Origin: Aquilonibacter sp963820185
GTDB lineage: Bacteria > Vulcanimicrobiota > Vulcanimicrobiia > Vulcanimicrobiales > Vulcanimicrobiaceae
Length of the DNA: 64,000 nt
Direction of reading: 5' to 3'
NCBI GenBank assembly: GCA_963820185.1
Contig: CAWFYV010000002.1
Location: forward strand, 372,001 to 436,000
In this document: in pieces, positions 1 to 7,687 of the stretch
How positions within the stretch are numbered: the stretch's first letter is position 1
How the letters are laid out: every line of letters begins with the position of its first letter
Notes under the pieces: model-generated
What the model was told of the DNA's origin: nothing
Database searches by the model: none
Seen by the model: the letters and a program-made list of their open reading frames with translations, nothing else
Translations under genes and position numbers: made by a program

Positions 1-453
1 GTGCAGCCCGTCGACGACGATCTGCGCGTTCCCATCACGCGCATCTACGAACTTCCCGAACGCATGCGCGAGGCCCAACGTATCTTCGCGACGACCGGTG
101 GTCTACACGCGGCCGCGCTTTTCGATCCGAACGGCAAAGCCATCGCGGTACGCGAGGATATCGGACGCCACAACGCGGTCGACAAGCTTGCCGGCTGGGC
201 GTTGCTCGAAGGGCGGACGCTGGGAGAATCGATTCTTTTCGTGAGCGGTCGCGCGAGCTATGAAATCCTACAAAAGGCGGCGGTCGCACGCATACCCATC
301 GTCTGCGCCGTCTCCGCGCCGAGCAGTCTCGCAGTCGATCTCGCGCGCGCCTTCAACATCACGCTAGTTGCCTTCGTGCGAGGCGAGCACGCCAACGTGT
401 ATAGTGCTAGCGACCGAGTAGACGATCGAGCGCAGCCACAACATCGCCGATAG
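1..453 (+). CDS. fdhD: Formate dehydrogenase accessory sulfurtransferase FdhD, C-terminal part
   Basis: FdhD passes sulfur from a cysteine desulfurase to the molybdenum cofactor of formate dehydrogenase in the cytoplasm. The visible 150 residues carry the family's C-terminal blocks: DIGRHNAVDK at about 53-62, SGRASYEIL at 82-90 and SAPSSLAVDLA at 105-115. Whole FdhD proteins are about 260-280 residues and carry a CxxC near the N-terminal third. That part is missing, so the gene begins before the window and the GTG at base 1 is probably internal. The family normally ends near 'FVRGxxxNVY'. Here about 13 extra polar residues follow, overlapping by 47 bp the 3' end of the convergent histidine kinase gene. 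Family assignment is firm; the true start cannot be seen. Confidence 0.9.
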   Translation: MQPVDDDLRVPITRIYELPERMREAQRIFATTGGLHAAALFDPNGKAIAVREDIGRHNAVDKLAGWALLEGRTLGESILFVSGRASYEILQKAAVARIPIVCAVSAPSSLAVDLARAFNITLVAFVRGEHANVYSASDRVDDRAQPQHRR

Positions 454-3100
454 CCGCCGGACGCATCAAGGTGGTCGCCGCACCCAAACGGGGCGAGACG
501 TTGCTGCCGATCGCGACGAGCGGCACGTCGTGTTCGCGACTAAAGGCACGGAACTGCACAGCGGCTTCATTTGAGAGCGCCTCGGGTGTAGCGAGTACCA
601 CCGCTTCGAAGGGCTGCGCATCCGCCATAGCAAGCGCCTCTTCGATGCTCGAAGCGATGAGGACGCGATAGCCCGCCTCTTGCAGTCCGTAAGCTAGGAA
701 TGACCGGTCGCGCTCTTGGTCCAGCAGCAAGACCGTACGCGGCGCATACCGGCGATCGGCGCGTCGCGGCAGTACGACCGTAAATGTGCTCCCGCGCCCC
801 TCCTCACTCTCGACGGCGATCGTACCACCGTGCAATTGCACGAGCTGCTTGGCGAGAAACAGGCCGAAGCCCGTGCCCGAGATGCGCATCTTGCGCGCAT
901 TTGAAGCGCGCGAAAATCGATCGAAGACACGCGAAAGCTCGCCGGAAGGAATGCCGATGCCGAAGTCGCGGATCACGACGGTCACGATGTCCTCGTTGCC
1001 GGTGATCCGCACACGCGGATCGGGTCCCTTGGGTGTATATTTTATCGCGTTGTCGATCAGATTGGTGAAGACTTGGCGCAAGCGGTCTTCGTCGCCGGTC
1101 ACGTGCGCATTACCCTCGACGGTCAACTCGACGGGGCGCCGATCCTTTTGCTGTGTGACGACCGAGCCGATCAACTCGGCCAGGTCGGTCTCGGTGAGCT
1201 GCAGCGTGACTTCGTTACGTTCCAGGCGCGAAAGCGTCAGTGTATCGGTTGCGAGCTCGGAGAGCTGCATCGCCGAACCTTTGATCGTTTCGAGGAAATC
1301 GCGCTGTTCGTCGGTGACCTCGCCAACCTCGCTGGTGAGATCGGCAAAGCCGACGATCGAGGTTAGCGGTCCACGAAAGTCGTGCGCGAGCATCGTTATC
1401 AAATCGCTCTTGGTTTGATTGAGTTCCAACACGGCGCTTCGACGTTCCTCGACCTCGTTGTACAGCGAAACATTGCGTACCGCGACCGAGAAGTATTCGG
1501 CGATCAGGTCGAAGACGAAGAGATCGGTGTTGCGTAGCGCGCGGCCCGAGCGCGGGCGAACCTCGAGCACATACGACGCGTCGCCGAACCGGCCGCTATA
1601 CGCGACCGCGCGCGCGTGCAACTCGTCGGCGACGCGAATCCGCTGCCGCACCGCTTTGTCGACCAGGGGATCGAGCACGGAGTTGCCCCAGTCGGGCGAG
1701 CCAAGTTGCTCGACCTCCACGCACGTGCCGTCCTCGCTCACCGCGAGGAGCCGCGCTTCGGCACCGAGCAATTGTGCGATCGCTTCGCGCACCGTCGTCA
1801 CAACATTGGTCGCGTCGAGCGTCGTAAACAGACGGCGCGCCGTACGCGTGAGCGCCAGCAGCCGATCGTGCTCTTCTTCTAAAGTTGCCGTGCGCTCGAC
1901 TTCGCCCGTGATGTCACGCTCGATCGAGATCCAGTGCGTCACGACGCCATCCGCGCTGCGCACCGGATGCAACGTCACCTGGTTCCAATAGGTCGAGCCG
2001 TCTTTGCGATAGCTCGCGATTTCGGCCTGCGTCGGCATGCCGTTCTCGAGCGCAGCACGCACTTGGCGCATGCCGTCATCGTCGGGCATCGCTTTTCTAA
2101 AGAACGAAAGCTCCTGGCCGATCGATTCCTCGCGAGCATATGTGGTTTGCCGCGTAAACGCATCGTTTGCATATGCAAGGACGAGTTCGCCGGCCGCGCT
2201 CACTTCGTAGACCAGGATCACATCGCCGGCGACGTTCACCGCGCCCAGTAAGAGTGCGATCTCGCGTTCCTGCGCCCTGCGCTCGGTCATGTCGAAGGCG
2301 ATTGCGTGGACGCGTTCACGACCGTTCTCGTCGACGACATCGATGCGCAGCTCGACCGGATAGCTGGTACCGTCATGCCGGAGCAGATACGCGCCGCGGA
2401 CGATCTCCTCACCCCTGCGCCCGCGTATCACGATGTCGTGCAGTACCGTCTGCGTGAGCGTCGGGACGACATCGAACACCGGCATGCCGACCAGTTCTTT
2501 GGTAGAGTATCCGAGTCGCTCGCTCGCACCGCGCGATGCGAAGAAGATCTCCTCGGTCGCAACGTCAATGGCGAAGACGTCGGCACGCGCGGCGTCGAAG
2601 AGTCCGAGCATGCGCCGGCGGCTTTCGAGCAGATTCATCAGCGCAGCTCCGAGCATCTCGAACTCGCGCATTTGCGTGTCGGCTAGCGTACGTGCGTGCT
2701 TGTCGAAAACGCAGAGCGCCCCGAGAACGTGGCCACCGGGTGCAACAAGCGGCACGCCGGCATAGAAGCGCACATGGTGCTCCCCCTGCACGAGCGGGTT
2801 GTCACGAAAGCGCTTGTCCGCCGCAGCGTCGTGCACGACGAGCACCTTGCCCGACGCAACGACGTGGGTCGAGAACGAATCATCGCGCGGCATTTCGCGG
2901 ACGTCGATACCGGCGCGCGATTTATACCACACACGGTCCTCGTCGACGAGCGAAATCGTCGCCATGCTGCAGCCGGTGATCTGACGTGCGAGGTTGGTGA
3001 ACGCCTCGTACGCGCTCTCTTCGCTGGAATCAAGAAGCTGGTATGCGCGCAATGCGTGCAACCGTTGTGCCTCCTTATTTCCACGCGCCCGCTGGATCAT
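407..3100 (-). CDS. Multi-sensor histidine kinase: GAF-PAS-PAS-GAF-HisKA-HATPase, degenerate receiver tail
   Basis: An 897-residue soluble sensor kinase with no membrane segment, so it should sense an intracellular signal. Domains in order: GAF (about 20-160), PAS (165-275), PAS (280-400), short coiled coil, second GAF-like region (415-550), HisKA with H-box LAHDFRGPLTS (His573), HATPase_c with N-box NLIDNAIKYTP (680-690), G1 DFGIGIP (712-718) and G2 GTGFGLFLA (742-750). The last ~110 residues look like a receiver fold (VLLLDQE at 790-796), but the phospho-acceptor Asp position reads Ala (VVLATPE, about 837) and the conserved Lys is Arg (LMRPAA, about 880). The tail is therefore probably a non-phosphorylated pseudo-receiver. 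The start overlaps the upstream polymerase stop by 4 bp, so the two are probably co-translated. No cognate response regulator lies nearby. Confidence 0.92.
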   Translation of the reverse strand: MIQRARGNKEAQRLHALRAYQLLDSSEESAYEAFTNLARQITGCSMATISLVDEDRVWYKSRAGIDVREMPRDDSFSTHVVASGKVLVVHDAAADKRFRDNPLVQGEHHVRFYAGVPLVAPGGHVLGALCVFDKHARTLADTQMREFEMLGAALMNLLESRRRMLGLFDAARADVFAIDVATEEIFFASRGASERLGYSTKELVGMPVFDVVPTLTQTVLHDIVIRGRRGEEIVRGAYLLRHDGTSYPVELRIDVVDENGRERVHAIAFDMTERRAQEREIALLLGAVNVAGDVILVYEVSAAGELVLAYANDAFTRQTTYAREESIGQELSFFRKAMPDDDGMRQVRAALENGMPTQAEIASYRKDGSTYWNQVTLHPVRSADGVVTHWISIERDITGEVERTATLEEEHDRLLALTRTARRLFTTLDATNVVTTVREAIAQLLGAEARLLAVSEDGTCVEVEQLGSPDWGNSVLDPLVDKAVRQRIRVADELHARAVAYSGRFGDASYVLEVRPRSGRALRNTDLFVFDLIAEYFSVAVRNVSLYNEVEERRSAVLELNQTKSDLITMLAHDFRGPLTSIVGFADLTSEVGEVTDEQRDFLETIKGSAMQLSELATDTLTLSRLERNEVTLQLTETDLAELIGSVVTQQKDRRPVELTVEGNAHVTGDEDRLRQVFTNLIDNAIKYTPKGPDPRVRITGNEDIVTVVIRDFGIGIPSGELSRVFDRFSRASNARKMRISGTGFGLFLAKQLVQLHGGTIAVESEEGRGSTFTVVLPRRADRRYAPRTVLLLDQERDRSFLAYGLQEAGYRVLIASSIEEALAMADAQPFEAVVLATPEALSNEAAVQFRAFSREHDVPLVAIGSNVSPRLGAATTLMRPAAIGDVVAALDRLLGR

Positions 3101-4824
3101 GTCCGGCCCCTCTTGCGAGAGATAAATGCACGCATTTCCTCGTAGGAGCGTGCGTTAAGTATGTCTTCCTTAGTGAGACCGGCCCGTCGCGCCTGTCCGA
3201 CCCCCAGTTCGATCTCGGTTAAATCTTCGATGCCGTGCGCGTCGGAGTCGACCGTGAAGGTCACCCCGAGCTCCTTGGCACGCCGCGCAAGCGGCGCTGG
3301 AAGGTCGAGTCGCAGCGCTTGCCCATCGATTTCGAGGGCCGTGCCCGTGCGCGCCGCCGCTGCAAAGACCGCATCGTAGTCAAAATCATAGCCATGGAAA
3401 CTTCCCAACATACGTCCGGTCGGATGTCCGATGATCGTCACGTAGGGGTTCTCGCACGCGCGAATGAGCCGCGCCGTCATCGCGTCCCGTCCTATGTCGA
3501 ATGCGGAGTGGACGCTGCCGATAACAACGTCGAGCTGCGCGAGCACGGCGTCATCGTAGTCCATCGAACCATCGGGCAAAATGTCGACTTCACTCGCACA
3601 GAGCGTGTGTATTCCCACGCGGCGCGCGATCTCATCGATGGCCGCGCGCTGCTCGCGCAGTTTCTCCGGATCGACTCCATAGCGCTTGCCGCGTCCCCAC
3701 GAATGGTCGCTGATCGCGTGGTACTCGTAGCCGCGCGCCTTCGCCGCCACGATCATCTCTTCGAGCGAGTTGCGACCGTCGCTCCAGGTACAGTGCATGT
3801 GGAAGTCGCCACGCATATCGCCGATCTCGAGCAATACCGGCAGCGCATTGGCGAGCGCGAGATCGATCTCGTCGAGTCCACTGCGTAACTCCGGCGGAAT
3901 GTAGGCCATGCCGAGCGCCTCATAGACACCCGCTTCATCGATGCAGGTGATCGCGTCTCCGGTCTCCAGGTTGAGGATCCCGTTCTCGCTCACGCGCAGA
4001 CTCTTGCGCACGGCGTATTCGCGCAGCTTGATGTTGTGCTCGCGTGAACCGGTGAAGTGCTGCAGCAAGTTGCCATAGAGATGATCCGGCAAGACACGCA
4101 AATCGATTTGAAAACCATCGTCGAGCCAGATGCTCGTCTTCGTGCCGCCCTCGGCGAGTACGGCTCGCGCGCGCTCCCACTTGGCGAAGTAGTTCGAAAT
4201 TGCGCCGGCTTGCGTCGACGTGCACACCAGGTCGATGTCGCCGACGGTTACTTCTTGACGTCGCGCGCTGCCGGCATACACCAGTCGATCGTGAGGTGGG
4301 CCGGCGCGCAAATACTCCATGGCCTCGTGCGCGATCCGCAGCGCATGCGCGAGCGGCGTGCGGTGCTGACGGCCCCGATAGGCGAGTATGCCGCGTTTCC
4401 AATTCTCGATCGTTTTTGGGCCCATGCGCGGCACGCCCGCGAATCGATCGCTGCCGATCGCCGCTTCGAGCTCGGCCAGCGAGCCGATCTGAAAGTCGTT
4501 CCACAGCTGCGCCGCGGTCTTCGCACCGATACCGCTCACGCCAAGCACCTCGACGATCGTCGGCGGGAAGATCGCATAGAGCTCATCGAGCGCATCGGCA
4601 CCGCCGCGCTCGAGAAGTTGATTGATGACCGTCGCAATCGATTTGCCGATGGAGGGGAGCTTCGTCAACTCGCCCGCGGCCGCAATATCGCGCAGGGGCG
4701 CCGCATTTTCGACCGACGCGGCCGCCTTCTCGAAAGCCATATATTTGTAGAAGCTCTCTCCCGCCATCTCCATGAGCGTACGGATCTCGATGAGCTTCTG
4801 CGCGATTTCGGTGTTGGAAAGCAT
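3097..4824 (-). CDS. polX: DNA polymerase/3'-5' exonuclease PolX (X family plus PHP domain)
   Basis: Bacterial X-family repair polymerase that fills short gaps in base-excision or break repair, with a C-terminal PHP metal-dependent nuclease. It is 575 residues, the usual size. Residues 1-150 hold helix-hairpin-helix DNA-binding repeats (LPSIGKSIA, VSGIGAKTA, VPRMGPKTI). The nucleotidyltransferase core shows AGSARRQ with catalytic GDIDLV (Asp196/Asp198) and the third Asp in QIDLRV (Asp241). The PHP domain keeps its metal ligands: FHMHCTWSD (His342, His344, Asp349), SDHS (His374), SEVDI (Glu412), GSVHS (His439), GHPTG (His467) and SDAHG (Asp527, His529). I chose the ATG at 4824 over a TTG one codon upstream. 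The gene overlaps the downstream histidine kinase by ATGA. All catalytic residues are intact, so both activities are expected. Confidence 0.95.
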   Translation of the reverse strand: MLSNTEIAQKLIEIRTLMEMAGESFYKYMAFEKAAASVENAAPLRDIAAAGELTKLPSIGKSIATVINQLLERGGADALDELYAIFPPTIVEVLGVSGIGAKTAAQLWNDFQIGSLAELEAAIGSDRFAGVPRMGPKTIENWKRGILAYRGRQHRTPLAHALRIAHEAMEYLRAGPPHDRLVYAGSARRQEVTVGDIDLVCTSTQAGAISNYFAKWERARAVLAEGGTKTSIWLDDGFQIDLRVLPDHLYGNLLQHFTGSREHNIKLREYAVRKSLRVSENGILNLETGDAITCIDEAGVYEALGMAYIPPELRSGLDEIDLALANALPVLLEIGDMRGDFHMHCTWSDGRNSLEEMIVAAKARGYEYHAISDHSWGRGKRYGVDPEKLREQRAAIDEIARRVGIHTLCASEVDILPDGSMDYDDAVLAQLDVVIGSVHSAFDIGRDAMTARLIRACENPYVTIIGHPTGRMLGSFHGYDFDYDAVFAAAARTGTALEIDGQALRLDLPAPLARRAKELGVTFTVDSDAHGIEDLTEIELGVGQARRAGLTKEDILNARSYEEMRAFISRKRGRT

Positions 4825-4874
4825 CAATGCGGACCTTTACGGAGACTTCGCTCCCGGCGGCGAAGAGGTCCTCG

Positions 4875-5402
4875 ATGTACATCTTGCGCATGCGCGACGC
4901 GGCGTACGTGCGGAGCGGCGAAACGATCGTCGCAGCGACGAGCCTCGACCTTACGCCCCAGGAGCATACGACGCGCCTGTGCGCGAGCGCACATGAGGCA
5001 GAGGCCCTCGCAATGATGGCAGCCGCGCTCGCCCGCGCGACCGCCGGATCGGTGACGATCGGCGAGTACGATCCTCGAGTCCAGCCGGTGCATTGCAAAC
5101 GCATTGCGGCGTTCGTGCCGCACGATCCCTTGCCGCTCACCCAAATCGACGCACAGCGCTATATTGCCTATCGCGCGGCTCTCTGGGATGTCGACCTCGG
5201 CGTGGCCCGTGCGCGCGCTAAGGCGCTGCTCGCGCGTCTGGACGGTCTGCACGAAGCCTTCGCGTACCCGATCGTGGGTGCGCTCGTGCCCGCACCGCAG
5301 CTCCTCGTCCTCGACCGGCCCCAGCTGACGTTTGTTCCGCAGATCCTCGAGGCGGCCGGAGATTGCGCCGTCTTGATCGCGCAAACGGGAGAAAGCGCAT
5401 GA
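4875..5402 (+). CDS. ABC-ATPase-like protein lacking Walker A and signature motifs
   Basis: A 175-residue protein that I do not recognise as a named family but whose layout follows a short ABC exporter ATPase. It has an N-terminal beta region (GETIVAATSLDLTP), then ATAGSVTIGEYDP where ATPases have 'pTsGsV.i.GyD', then CKRIAAFVPHDPLPL where they have 'r.igyvPq.....l', and APQLLVLDRP in place of Walker B 'PeLLlLDEP'. The P-loop position reads ASAHEAEAL, there is no LSGG signature, and the Walker B glutamate is Arg. ATP hydrolysis is therefore unlikely. The ATG at 4875 is preferred over 4827 because AGAGG lies just upstream at 4864-4868. The stop overlaps the next start by ATGA, linking it to the membrane protein that follows. 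The resemblance to ABC ATPases is inferred by eye. Confidence 0.7.
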   Translation: MYILRMRDAAYVRSGETIVAATSLDLTPQEHTTRLCASAHEAEALAMMAAALARATAGSVTIGEYDPRVQPVHCKRIAAFVPHDPLPLTQIDAQRYIAYRAALWDVDLGVARARAKALLARLDGLHEAFAYPIVGALVPAPQLLVLDRPQLTFVPQILEAAGDCAVLIAQTGESA

Positions 5403-5980
5403 CGCAGCAGGCCCTACGCGCGATCGTCGGCGCACGTCTGCGCGCGGAACGGCGCACGCTCGTCTTCGCGTGTGCAAGCTCGGCGATCGTTGGCTATTTT
5501 GCCACGCAGAGTCTGGCGGGACCGATGTTCTTCTGCTCGACGATCGGTATCGCGATCGCGCTTGCGCAAGGTCCGGGACGGCATGCGTACCTCGACACCA
5601 CCGAGCGCAGTGCGCCGCTCTTTGGGCGCGAACTCGCACGCGCGAAAGCGCTCGCGCCGCTTATTAGTGCAACGATCGCAACGCTGGTCTACTATCTCGC
5701 CCAATATGCAAGCGGCATCACCGCGCCGCTCGCGTCTGTGATGCTCACGCTCGCATGCGTGCTAGCCGGTACGCTCGTTGCACTCAACGCCACGACGCGC
5801 GACGGTGCAGGCCGCGCACTCGCGCTGCTGGTTGCGGCGGCAACAGTCGTTATCGCCTTTGCACTAGCAAAAAGTGGCGGCACCATCGGCGCCGCCACTG
5901 AGCTCGTTTTTTGCGCTATTGTCGGGTTCGTCGCGTTGCGACAGTACGGAGAGTCTCTCGCCCGCTACGAACCGATATAG
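5399..5980 (+). CDS. Small polytopic membrane protein, partner of the ABC-like protein
   Basis: A 193-residue integral membrane protein with about six hydrophobic segments: near residues 21-40, 42-56, 87-105, 110-130, 140-160 and 165-182. The start is the ATG at 5399, which overlaps the stop of the preceding ABC-ATPase-like gene by 4 bp, so the two are almost certainly translated together. Position and topology suggest the permease half of an ABC-2-like exporter, but no ABC-2 signature can be named with confidence. A charged segment after the second helix (about 57-80, rich in Arg, Glu and Asp) is probably cytoplasmic. It ends 2 bp before the convergent PfpI gene. It is unusually short for an ABC-2 permease (normally 240-280 residues). 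Confidence 0.75.
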   Translation: MTQQALRAIVGARLRAERRTLVFACASSAIVGYFATQSLAGPMFFCSTIGIAIALAQGPGRHAYLDTTERSAPLFGRELARAKALAPLISATIATLVYYLAQYASGITAPLASVMLTLACVLAGTLVALNATTRDGAGRALALLVAAATVVIAFALAKSGGTIGAATELVFCAIVGFVALRQYGESLARYEPI

Positions 5981-5982
5981 TC

Positions 5983-6546
5983 TTATGCCGAAATCGCCGC
6001 TCCCGATGCGGCGAGTTTTTCGAGTATCGTGCGATTGAACTGCGGGAGATCTTCGGTACCGCGCGTGCTGACCCAATTCGAATCACCCACGGTCGGTTGA
6101 TCGCGGTAGAGTCCGCCGGCGTTACGAATGTCGTCGGCAATTGAATGTGCGCCCGTGATCTGACGGCTGCGCACCAGTTGCGTCGAGATCAACACCTGCG
6201 CGCCGTGGCCGACCGAGAAGATCGGTTTCTTGGCAGAATCGAACTCGCGCACGAGCCGTTGCGCCTCCGCGTCGGTACGAATCCGGTCAGGCGATGTGCC
6301 ACCCGGAATCAGGAGCGCATCGAAATCCTCGGCGGTGCAATCCACTGCCAACTCCTCGGCGCGGACGCTCTGGCCCTCGTCCAGGCCCCGTTTACCGCGT
6401 ATTTTCGTTCGCGCGCGCTCATCGACGCCGACGATCGTCACGATCGCCCCCGCCTCCTCGAGCGCCTTGCGCGGCTCGAACAGATCTGCTTCTTCAAACC
6501 CATCGCCGATTAGCGCGGCGATTCGCTTTCCATCAACACCTTGCAT
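5983..6546 (-). CDS. DJ-1/PfpI family protein without the nucleophilic cysteine
   Basis: A 187-residue class I glutamine-amidotransferase-like fold of the DJ-1/PfpI/YhbO group, whose active members act as glyoxalases, deglycases or chaperones. Family features are clear: GDGFEEADLFEP with the conserved Glu18, DALLIPGGTSPDRIR (76-90), and a C-terminal run ADDIRNAGGLYRDQPTVGD...TRGTEDLPQF. The nucleophile elbow, normally 'AICHGPQ.L', reads FSVGHGAQVL, with Gly113 where the catalytic Cys should be. The protein is otherwise full length, so this is a substitution rather than a break. Cys-dependent chemistry is therefore not expected; a binding or chaperone role is possible. It ends 2 bp from the convergent membrane protein. 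Confidence 0.88.
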   Translation of the reverse strand: MQGVDGKRIAALIGDGFEEADLFEPRKALEEAGAIVTIVGVDERARTKIRGKRGLDEGQSVRAEELAVDCTAEDFDALLIPGGTSPDRIRTDAEAQRLVREFDSAKKPIFSVGHGAQVLISTQLVRSRQITGAHSIADDIRNAGGLYRDQPTVGDSNWVSTRGTEDLPQFNRTILEKLAASGAAISA

Positions 6547-6573
6547 CGTGGGGCCGATCTTTCGCTCCGCCCG

Positions 6574-7086
6574 TTAGAGTGTCCCACCCGTCTGCTGCAC
6601 GGCTGCCCGAAGGAGGTAAGCAAGCTCCACCTCGAGCTTGCCCAGCGCGTCGAGCACCTCATCCTGGGCGAGCGCCGCGAGCGCGGGGTTGCGTTTGGTC
6701 ATATCGCCCTCGGGGACTTGATGGCGCGGATTGATCTCGCGCATGTAGATGCGGGCGTCGTATCGCACCTGCCCGGAAGGCAGAAAGTACAGCGGGTCGA
6801 GCCCAAATGCATAGACTTCCAGCGAGAGAATCGCGGTCTTTTGCAAAAACTCGATCGGGCGCGTACGCAACGCTTGCGCCAAACTCGCGAGCGCCGAGAC
6901 CCCAAGGCGTCCCTCGCCGGCGAGAACGCTGGCGAAGGCCTCGGGTGTAAGGCCGAGCGACTCGGCCAGGCGCACTTCGCTCACCTCGCGCTCGGCCGCG
7001 AGCGCAGACAACCCCTTGGCAAAGGCGGCACCTCCAGCGGTGCCTATCCGTCCATCCCAGGCTGGCTGCTCGGCATCGATCGTCAT
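6574..7086 (-). CDS. HTH (XRE-like) protein coupled to the Rieske ferredoxin
   Basis: A 170-residue protein whose middle (about 30-90) resembles an XRE/Cro helix-turn-helix: LAESLGLTPEAFASVLAGEG followed by a second helix pair (LGVSALASLAQALRTRPIEFLQ). The C-terminal ~75 residues include a conserved-looking stretch (YAFGLDPLYFLPSGQVRYDARIYMREINP) that I cannot assign. The start is the ATG at 7086, which overlaps the Rieske stop by ATGA; a longer reading frame upstream is only a shadow of the Rieske gene. Co-translation with a Rieske protein suggests a redox-linked regulator, but that is inference. Confidence 0.75.
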   Translation of the reverse strand: MTIDAEQPAWDGRIGTAGGAAFAKGLSALAAEREVSEVRLAESLGLTPEAFASVLAGEGRLGVSALASLAQALRTRPIEFLQKTAILSLEVYAFGLDPLYFLPSGQVRYDARIYMREINPRHQVPEGDMTKRNPALAALAQDEVLDALGKLEVELAYLLRAAVQQTGGTL

Positions 7087-7400
7087 TGCGTAACGGGCTC
7101 CGTGGAAAGATATATGCCATCCTGCTCGACGCGCACGTCGAAGCGCGGAATCAACGCAAAATCGCCCATCGTCAAACCGCCCGTGCGCAGGTCGAAGCAC
7201 CACGCGTGCCACGGACACGTGACCGTAAGGTTCTCGACCCAGCCCTCGGCGATCGGACCGCCTTGATGCGGACACGCGTTTTCCAGCGCGTAGTAGTTGC
7301 CGTCAACATTGAAGAGCGCAATCTCATAGCGCCCGACATTGAAGGCGCGTGCCTTGCCGGGCGGCACACTGGAGTGATCCGCCACACGTACGAATTCCAC
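7083..7400 (-). CDS. Rieske 2Fe-2S ferredoxin (NirD/dioxygenase-ferredoxin type)
   Basis: A 105-residue soluble Rieske protein. It has both cluster-binding boxes, CPHQGGP and CPWHAWCFD, so the Cys-His/Cys-His set for a Rieske 2Fe-2S cluster is complete. The size and lack of a membrane anchor match the small electron-transfer ferredoxins of nitrite reductases and ring-hydroxylating dioxygenases rather than cytochrome bc1 subunits. I prefer the GTG at 7400, which opens the usual 'xEFVRVADxxxVPPGKARAF' N-terminus, over an ATG at 7457. That ATG would sit inside the inverted-repeat element and add unrelated residues. AGAGG lies upstream, inside the left repeat arm. It overlaps the HTH gene by ATGA. 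No oxygenase partner is present in the window. Confidence 0.88.
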   Translation of the reverse strand: MEFVRVADHSSVPPGKARAFNVGRYEIALFNVDGNYYALENACPHQGGPIAEGWVENLTVTCPWHAWCFDLRTGGLTMGDFALIPRFDVRVEQDGIYLSTEPVTQ

Positions 7401-7402
7401 GG

Positions 7403-7687
7403 CTAGGGAACCTCTGAAGAAGTCGCTGTACCGATTGCGATTGATCCTTTCGCGCAAAGGCGAGGAGCGAGGAGGGAGCGATGTGCAAGTTCATCGTGAC
7501 CGACGCAGCGACGACGGATTTGCGCGAAAAGACCAATCGCCCTGCGGGTTTAAGCCGGAAGTGCGCACCTGCTTCGTCGCCGGCTCCTTCACATACCGCA
7601 GCTTGTATGCTCAGTCGCCGGCTTCTCGCATTTCCGCACTTCGGGTTTAAACAATCGGTGCATGGACGTCTTCAGAGGTTCCCTTAG
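7403..7687. repeat. 285-bp intergenic element with terminal inverted repeats (MITE-like)
   Basis: The ends 7403-7437 and 7652-7687 are imperfect inverted repeats. They share CAATCGGT at the inner end and TCTTCAGAGGTTCCCT at the outer end, with four mismatches in about 31 bp plus one 1-nt offset. A second inverted pair lies inside: 7438-7458 and 7519-7539, both containing TTTCGCGCAAA and ATTG. There is no convincing coding frame. It fills exactly the gap between the Rieske start and the SDR stop codon, and the right arm covers that stop (7684-7686). No clear target-site duplication is visible. A non-autonomous mobile element or a large structured RNA are both possible. Confidence 0.75.

Noticed and set aside
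7435..7687. Two short plus-strand frames in the inverted-repeat element
   Set aside because: No ribosome-binding site, no sensible composition, and they span palindromic sequence; treated as non-coding.
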